From NCBI GenBank assembly GCA_038237665.1, contig JBBRYK010000060.1, positions 1-16,815 of the forward strand: 16,815 nucleotides of DNA, written 5' to 3'. Under the pieces are notes generated by a model, which worked only from the letters and a program-made list of their open reading frames with translations, was not told the DNA's origin and did no database searches. Below are positions 11,545 through 16,815 of this stretch, in pieces; the first letter of the stretch is position 1, and each line of letters begins with the position of its first letter. Source of the DNA: JBBRYK01 sp038237665. GTDB lineage: Bacteria > Actinomycetota > Thermoleophilia > Gaiellales > Gaiellaceae. Both the position numbers and the translations under genes were made by a program.

Positions 11545-12978
11545 ATGCCCGGCAAGGACGAACGCAGCCGCCTGCTAGAAGGCCTGATCGCCCCTGTGCG
11601 CCGGTACGGGATGCGCAGCTTCCTCATCGCGAGCAGCATCGCCCTCGGCGTCGCAGGGATCTTCTCGGGCGCGGCGATCATCCTGCCTCTCTACGAGTGG
11701 GTCGGCATCGTTGCAGGTACCTGGCTCCTCGTCCTACTCGCCTTCACCCTCTCGAGCCCGCGCTACAAGTTCCTGCTCTTCTCGCTCCTCTATCGCCGCC
11801 CGGTCAAGCGCGACCCGGTGGACCGTCCCTACTTCCTCAACCTGCGCGGCGAAACAGGGGACGCTCCTGTTCTGCAGGTCGCCGTCGGGCGGAAGACCGA
11901 CCGCATCTACGAGGCCGGGCTACGGGCTCTGCTCGACTCGAAGAACCCCGTCGCGATCACGGCGGCACCGGCTCGAGATGTGTCCAGAAAGGATCGGCTT
12001 CCCGCCGGCATGTGGGGGCATGGTGGTTCGCGAACCCAGAGCGTCGTCGACCCGACCGCATATGGGATCGCGCTGGAAAAGTACAGCTTCGAACGGCAAT
12101 ACACCGGAGCTGCCGACGACGTCGAGCACTCGATCGCGATCAAGGACGTCATCTTCCTACCGCACCTCGCGGTCGCCCTCCGTGCTGCCGGCTACGACCC
12201 CACCCGGCCGGCCGACCCGTTCATGTGGCCCGAGCATTGCGTCGACATCCAGTTCCTCGCTGCGCACGACCTGGTCGTCGTCAGCGGAGGCGATACCAAT
12301 TTCTGGCACGGCGCCCTGTTCGAGCCCGTTTTCCGCGCGTTCACCCAGCCCCCGAGCACGATCCCGCTTGCCTGCGACCTGCGCGACCCGACCGGCGAGC
12401 TCTCCTTCTACGGCTCGACATCGATCAACCTGAGCCTGCACAACCGGCACCTGATCCCAGGCCTCGAGAAGGCGCGGCGCTTCGAGCTGGACGAACGGCG
12501 ATTCCCAACGTCCGCGATGATCCTCGCGGTCGAGAATCCATTTGCGAAGGCGCTCGGCCGAGATCACTGGTGCGCCTTCGTCGCAGGCCCGCGCAGCCTC
12601 GGGACGAGCGGCGCCGTTCTCGGTCTCGCCGCGATCCTCGAGGAGATGCGCGCGAACCCGGCGACGAACTACACGACGCTCGTTGACACAGCCGAGCCTG
12701 ACGTGACCGCCGCCGTCTCGGCCTTGATCACACGCACGGTGCGTTGCGAGTACGCCGCCGACGACTACACCGGCGACCTTCGCCCACGCGGGTTCAACGA
12801 CATTCCGACCGACCGGCCCGATCCCGACTACCGCGACTCGTACGTCCCGGTCGGCGTCGAGTACCTCGACAACCATGGGGAGACCCCCGTCTGGCGCCCG
12901 CTCGTCTCACTCGACCCCGTAGCGGCCGCGGCCGACGAGGTCGAGGCGCCGAGGGAGGCGGCAACGGTCGGTGCCTGA
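11545..12978 (+). CDS. Uncharacterised two-TM protein with a large soluble domain, first gene of the SIR2/nSTAND operon
   Basis: A 477-residue protein that I cannot assign to a named family. Two hydrophobic helices lie at about 25-47 and 52-69, joined by a very short turn (a hairpin). About 400 soluble residues follow and should face the cytoplasm, since the N-terminus and the region after TM2 (PRYK, YRRPVKRD) are basic. In the soluble part, DLVVVSGGDTNFWHG (G248-G249-D250-T251-N252) and CAFVAGPRSLGTSG (A346 to G355) both look like strand-glycine-loop-helix units of a Rossmann-like nucleotide- or sugar-binding fold. The C-terminus is rich in Pro, Asp and acidic residues. It overlaps the SIR2 gene by eight bases, so it belongs to the same system. 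It could be a membrane effector, an adaptor or a ligand sensor. Confidence 0.8.
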   Translation: MPGKDERSRLLEGLIAPVRRYGMRSFLIASSIALGVAGIFSGAAIILPLYEWVGIVAGTWLLVLLAFTLSSPRYKFLLFSLLYRRPVKRDPVDRPYFLNLRGETGDAPVLQVAVGRKTDRIYEAGLRALLDSKNPVAITAAPARDVSRKDRLPAGMWGHGGSRTQSVVDPTAYGIALEKYSFERQYTGAADDVEHSIAIKDVIFLPHLAVALRAAGYDPTRPADPFMWPEHCVDIQFLAAHDLVVVSGGDTNFWHGALFEPVFRAFTQPPSTIPLACDLRDPTGELSFYGSTSINLSLHNRHLIPGLEKARRFELDERRFPTSAMILAVENPFAKALGRDHWCAFVAGPRSLGTSGAVLGLAAILEEMRANPATNYTTLVDTAEPDVTAAVSALITRTVRCEYAADDYTGDLRPRGFNDIPTDRPDPDYRDSYVPVGVEYLDNHGETPVWRPLVSLDPVAAAADEVEAPREAATVGA

Positions 12979-13927
12979 GGCCGGCGACACCCACTTCAAG
13001 CTCGTCGCGCGCGGAATCCTGGACGGAAGGGTCGTCCCCTTCCTCGGCGCGGGCGTCAACCTCACGGGCCGGCCACCGGAAACCAGCTGGAAGCAGGGCG
13101 AGTTCTATCCCAGCGGCGCCGAGCTCGCCGCTCACCTCGCGGAACACTTCGACTACCCGCCCGACGAGGACCGGGACCTCGAACGTGTGGCCGACTACGT
13201 CGCGATCATGACCGGCTCGGGCCCGCTCTACGAGACCCTCCACGAGATCTTCGATGCGGACTACCCGCCGACCGCGCTGCACCACTTCCTCGCGAAGATC
13301 CCGGGCATCCGCGCCGAGCGGGACCTGCCCGCCAGGCACCAGCTGATCGTGACGACGAACTACGACGACGCGATGGAGCGCGCGCTCGATGCCCAGGGTG
13401 AGGAGTACGACCTCGTCAGCTACTGCGCCGACGGCGAGTTCCGCGGCAAGTTCGTCCACTGGCCGCACGGCGAGGAGGAGGCGCGGCTGATCGAGCGGCC
13501 GAACGAGTACGGCGACATCTCGCTCGAGGAGCGCAGCGTCGTCCTCAAGATCCACGGGCTCGTCGACCGCAAGACCCTCGGCTGGGATTTCGACAGCTAC
13601 GTCATCACCGAGGACCATTACCTCGACTACCTCGCGCGTTACGACCTTGCCAACCTGATTCCGGTGACGCTGGCGGCAAAGCTGAAGAAGAGCCACTTCC
13701 TCTTCCTCGGCTACTCCCTGCGCGACTACAACCTGAAGGTGATCCTGCGCCGCCTCTGGGGCGAGCAGAAGCTCTCCTACAAGTCGTGGGCAGTTCAGCT
13801 GAACCCCTCTCCCCTCGATCAGGAGATCGCACGCGCGCGCGGCATCGACATCGTCGACGAACCGCTCGACGAGTACGCCGCCCAGCTCGAGCAGCGCGTG
13901 AAGCAGCCGGTCGAAGAACCCGCTTGA
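12971..13927 (+). CDS. SIR2-family protein, predicted NAD+-processing effector
   Basis: A 318-residue stand-alone SIR2-like protein, of the kind often used as an NAD+-depleting effector in bacterial conflict systems rather than as a deacetylase. The NAD-binding loop VPFLGAGVN covers 22-30, with G26-A27-G28 and N30. TTNYDD at 128-133 supplies the conserved N130 and D132. KIHG at 193-196 supplies the candidate catalytic H195. FLGYSLRDY at 245-253 is the last nucleotide-binding loop. No zinc-binding cysteine quartet is seen, as expected for this defence-type clade. The GTG start lies inside the end of the upstream gene, and the stop overlaps the TTG of the NTPase gene by four bases. All the usual catalytic residues look intact. 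Confidence 0.9.
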   Translation: MPEAGDTHFKLVARGILDGRVVPFLGAGVNLTGRPPETSWKQGEFYPSGAELAAHLAEHFDYPPDEDRDLERVADYVAIMTGSGPLYETLHEIFDADYPPTALHHFLAKIPGIRAERDLPARHQLIVTTNYDDAMERALDAQGEEYDLVSYCADGEFRGKFVHWPHGEEEARLIERPNEYGDISLEERSVVLKIHGLVDRKTLGWDFDSYVITEDHYLDYLARYDLANLIPVTLAAKLKKSHFLFLGYSLRDYNLKVILRRLWGEQKLSYKSWAVQLNPSPLDQEIARARGIDIVDEPLDEYAAQLEQRVKQPVEEPA

Positions 13928-16815
13928 GCAGCACCGTCATCCGTCTGGAGTCGCCCTACAAAGGCCTCACGTACTACTCCGAGGAGGACGCCGGGTTCTT
14001 CTTCGGCCGCGAGTCGGAGACCCAGATCATCACCGCCAACCTGATGGCGTCGCGGCTGACGCTGCTCTACGGCGAGAGCGGGGTCGGCAAGAGCTCCGTG
14101 CTGCACGCCGGCGCGATGCGCCGACTGCATCAGACCGCCCGCCAGAACATCAAGGACTGGGGCGAGCCGGAGTTCGTCGCCGTCTCCTTCCGGAACTGGC
14201 AGAACGATCCGATCACCGGGCTACGCGACGCGATCCGCACGGCCGTGGCGGAGGTCCTGCCAGACGTCGAGCAGGTCGAGCCCAAGGAAAGGCTCGACGA
14301 GGAGCTCTTCGAATGGTGTGAGCGGATCGACGGCGACCTGATCATCGTGCTCGACCAGTTCGAGGAGTACTTCCTCTACCACCCTGGCGAGACCTCGCCG
14401 GGCACGTTCTTCGTCGAATTTCCACGGTCCTTGAACCGCGCCGACCTCCGTGCCAGCTTCCTCGTCGGGATCCGTGAGGACGGCCTCGCCAAACTCGACG
14501 CGTTCAAGGGCCGGATCCCGAATCTCTTCGACAACTACCTCCGCATCGACCACCTCTCGCTGAAGGCCGCGCGCGAGGCGATCGAGAAGCCGATCGACCG
14601 GTGGAACGAGCTCCATCCCGAGGAGGAGGACGTCTCGATCGAGCCGGGTCTGGTCGACGCAGTCCTCCAGCAGGTCCGGGCGGGCCAGTTCTTCCTCGGG
14701 GCGGGAGGCGCAGGCACCGCGACGACGACCGAGTCGAAGAACGGCCGCGGCAACGTGATCGAGACGCCTTTCCTCCAGCTCGTCATGACCCGGTTGTGGG
14801 AGGAGGAGCTGGGCAGCGGCTCACGCGTCCTCCGCCTCGAGACGCTCGAGCGCCTCGGCGGTGCCGAGCGGATCGTCCGCACGCATCTCGACCGCGTGAT
14901 GGGCACGCTCCCGCCCGACCAGCAGGATCTCGCCGCCGACATCTTCCGCCAGCTGGTCACGCCCTCGGGAACCAAGATCGCGCACGCGCTCGCCGACCTC
15001 GCGGAGTACGCCGAGCGTCTCGAGAGCGACCTCTCCCCGGTGATCGAGCATCTCTCCTCGAGCGACGTCCGCGTCCTTCGACCCGTCGCGCCCCCGCCCG
15101 ACTCGCCGGGCGGCCTTCGCTACGAGATCTTCCACGACGTCCTCGCCGCCGCCATCCTCGATTGGCGCGCGCGCTGGCGGCAGAAGGAGATCGAGCAGGA
15201 GCTCGAGGAGAGCCGCAAGGAGCAGGAGCGCGAACGGCGCCGGGCCCGCACCTTCCGGGCGGTCGCCGCGATCGCCGTCATCGTCGCCGGCATCGCCGCC
15301 CTCCTCGGGATCTGGGCGTTCCGGCAGAAGGACGCGGCAGTGCGCCAGAAGAAGACGGCGCACGCGGAGGAGCTCGCGGCGAAGTCATCGGCGGAGCTCG
15401 CGATCGAGCCGCGGCTGAGCCTGGCGCTCGCCTCGCAGGCGGTCAAGACGAAGCAGATCCCGGACTCGGAGCAGGCGCTTCGCGTCGCCCTCTCGGAGTC
15501 GCGCGTCCGGGCGATGCTGCGCGGGCACAAGAACTGGATCAACAGCGTCCGCTGGAGCCCGGACGGCCGCTACCTGCTCACGGCGAGCGACGACAAGAGC
15601 GCCCGGATCTGGGATTCGCACACCGCCAAGGAGACGAGGGCGCTGAACGGTCACACGAGCTTCGTCAACATGGCGAGCTGGAGCTTCGACGGGAAGCGGG
15701 CGATCACCGCCAGCGACAGCACCGCCCGGATCTGGGACCTGGCCGGCCATGCCAAGCCCTTGATCCTCCGGGTCGGCCCGGCGAACAAGGACTGCGTTCA
15801 CACCAGCACCTGCGTCAACGTCGCCGAGTTCGGAGGCCCGCACAGCGAGTACGTGCTGACCGCGAGCTTCGACAACAACATCCGGATCTGGGACTCGAAG
15901 ACCGGCAAGGTGCTCGACCCGCGGAAGTTCCCCGGGCTCCACACGGCGGCGATCGACCCGACGGGAACGCGCGTGCTCGAGATGGACAACCTCGAGGGCC
16001 GGATTTACCGGTGGCAGAACCGGAAGGCCAAGCCCGTCCTGATCAACAAGCCCGACGCTGACGGGCACCACACGCAGACCGACATGATCAACGGCGTCGC
16101 GTGGAGCGACGACGGCCGCTACGTGATCACCGGCAGCGAGGACAAGACCGTCGCGGTCTGGGACGCGCGGACGGGTGAGAAGATCGTCCGCCTGTTCGGC
16201 CCGCGGGAAGGCGTGACCGGCGTGGCGATGAGCCCCGGACCCGGCCACAAGCTCGTCTCGGGCGCGAGCAAGGACGCCGGGATCTATCTCTGGGACTGGC
16301 GGGCCGAGAACCGCCTGCCGAAGATCCTCGGCCACCTCGACATCGTCTCCGACGTCTCGTTCAGCCCTAACGGCCAGTTCCTGGCCAGCGCCAGCGGCGA
16401 CCGGACGGCGCGAATCTGGTCGGTGCCGCCGCTGGTGACGCTCGTGCACAAGCAGCCGGTCAAGTGGGCGGCCTGGTCGCCGAACGGCAAGTACGCGGCG
16501 ACGGCGACGGCCGAGTGCGACTCGGACCCGTTCCTCTGCAAGGCCTTCCTCTGGGACGTTTCCAACCCGACGGTCGACCCGCGCCTGATCACGGTGCTGA
16601 AGAAGCACACCGACTGGGTGACCGCGGCGGGGTTCAGCCCTGACAGCAGCAAGCTCGTCACCGGCGGCGACGACAACGTCGTCCGGGTGTGGAGCGTCCC
16701 GGGCGGGGCCGAGCTAAAGACGCTCAAGGGCCACACCGACTGGCTGACGAGCTCGTCCTTCAGCCCGGACGGGCGGCTCGTGATCACGTCCAGCGTCGAC
16801 GGATCGGCACGGATC
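13924..16815 (+). CDS. Membrane-spanning nSTAND-type NTPase with WD40 repeats (3' end beyond window)
   Basis: The frame is open from a TTG at 13924 to the window edge, 964 codons without a stop. Residues 10-30 (SPYKGLTYYSEEDAGFFFGRE) are the entry motif of nSTAND1-type NTPases. Walker A is GESGVGKSS at 50-58, and Walker B is IIVLDQFEE ending D144-Q-F-E-E148. YEIFHDVLAAAILDWR marks the end of the winged-helix part. A charged coiled coil (about 417-444) leads to one membrane helix (about 446-466). From about residue 532, at least ten WD40 blades follow, several with clear DGR..TAS.D...RIWD cores. STAND proteins are NTP-driven switches triggered by ligand binding to their repeats. The TTG start is supported by the TTGA overlap with the SIR2 stop; the first in-frame ATG would destroy the entry motif. 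Confidence 0.9.
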   Translation, partial: MSSTVIRLESPYKGLTYYSEEDAGFFFGRESETQIITANLMASRLTLLYGESGVGKSSVLHAGAMRRLHQTARQNIKDWGEPEFVAVSFRNWQNDPITGLRDAIRTAVAEVLPDVEQVEPKERLDEELFEWCERIDGDLIIVLDQFEEYFLYHPGETSPGTFFVEFPRSLNRADLRASFLVGIREDGLAKLDAFKGRIPNLFDNYLRIDHLSLKAAREAIEKPIDRWNELHPEEEDVSIEPGLVDAVLQQVRAGQFFLGAGGAGTATTTESKNGRGNVIETPFLQLVMTRLWEEELGSGSRVLRLETLERLGGAERIVRTHLDRVMGTLPPDQQDLAADIFRQLVTPSGTKIAHALADLAEYAERLESDLSPVIEHLSSSDVRVLRPVAPPPDSPGGLRYEIFHDVLAAAILDWRARWRQKEIEQELEESRKEQERERRRARTFRAVAAIAVIVAGIAALLGIWAFRQKDAAVRQKKTAHAEELAAKSSAELAIEPRLSLALASQAVKTKQIPDSEQALRVALSESRVRAMLRGHKNWINSVRWSPDGRYLLTASDDKSARIWDSHTAKETRALNGHTSFVNMASWSFDGKRAITASDSTARIWDLAGHAKPLILRVGPANKDCVHTSTCVNVAEFGGPHSEYVLTASFDNNIRIWDSKTGKVLDPRKFPGLHTAAIDPTGTRVLEMDNLEGRIYRWQNRKAKPVLINKPDADGHHTQTDMINGVAWSDDGRYVITGSEDKTVAVWDARTGEKIVRLFGPREGVTGVAMSPGPGHKLVSGASKDAGIYLWDWRAENRLPKILGHLDIVSDVSFSPNGQFLASASGDRTARIWSVPPLVTLVHKQPVKWAAWSPNGKYAATATAECDSDPFLCKAFLWDVSNPTVDPRLITVLKKHTDWVTAAGFSPDSSKLVTGGDDNVVRVWSVPGGAELKTLKGHTDWLTSSSFSPDGRLVITSSVDGSARI
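15511..16815 (+). repeat. WD40 repeat array, at least ten blades, continuing past the window
   Basis: Blades of about 38-52 codons begin near 15520, 15643, 15771, 15930, 16066, 16200, 16333, 16450, 16604 and 16732. Blade 4 is degenerate and the tenth is cut off. They are clearly related at protein level but diverged in DNA, so there is no sign of recent blade amplification. Ten or more blades exceed one seven-bladed propeller, suggesting two propellers. Blades 3 and 8 carry the only cysteines of this region. Confidence 0.85.

Noticed and set aside
14601..16061. 486-codon plus-strand frame within the NTPase gene
   Set aside because: It is an alternative frame of low complexity (Arg/Gly/Ala/Pro) inside a well-supported nSTAND-WD40 frame.
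15511..16815. Recently amplified, high-identity WD40 repeats
   Set aside because: The blades share protein motifs, but their DNA is too diverged for recent duplication, unlike hypervariable WD40 arrays.

Overview
The window is very GC-rich bacterial DNA with densely packed, mostly overlapping genes and frequent GTG/TTG starts. At least five transcription units appear to begin without a Shine-Dalgarno sequence, a few bases after a TANNNT -10 element. Together with DUF3618, Holin-X-like, DUF4235-like and single-cNMP-domain proteins and RTX-like or polyproline secreted proteins, this points to an actinomycete-type organism, possibly a deep-branching class such as Thermoleophilia. That placement is inference from style and gene content.

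Layout. (1) Bases 1-140: the left edge carries 16 codons resembling the start of an IS630-type transposase, leaving the window on the minus strand. (2) Bases 377-6607, minus strand: a 2-oxo acid (pyruvate- or acetoin-type) dehydrogenase locus. In transcription order it runs E1 alpha, E1 beta, E2, a glyoxalase/VOC protein, a GNAT acetyltransferase, a secreted RTX-like protein with 24 consecutive prolines, and E3 (dihydrolipoyl dehydrogenase). (3) Bases 6632-7632, plus strand: an internally duplicated protein and a PRC-barrel-like protein, driven from a promoter back-to-back with that of E1 alpha. (4) Bases 7629-8099, minus: the arginine repressor ArgR with an ARG-box-like site at its start. (5) Bases 8168-10233, plus: five overlapping genes for small envelope proteins, ending in a YihY/BrkB six-TM protein. 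(6) Bases 10304-11008, minus: a secreted double cupredoxin-like protein. (7) Bases 11096-11512, plus: a stand-alone cyclic-nucleotide-binding domain. (8) Bases 11545 to the window end, plus: a three-gene overlapping operon.

The last operon is the most interesting part. It encodes an uncharacterised two-TM protein with a large soluble domain, a stand-alone SIR2-family protein with intact catalytic motifs, and a membrane-spanning nSTAND-type NTPase with at least ten WD40 blades, cut off by the window edge. A sensor/switch NTPase beside an NAD-consuming SIR2 effector and a membrane protein has the logic of an abortive-infection or conflict system. The exact combination, with effector, switch and membrane protein as separate coupled genes, is not one I can assign to a named system. 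Its role in defence is inference.
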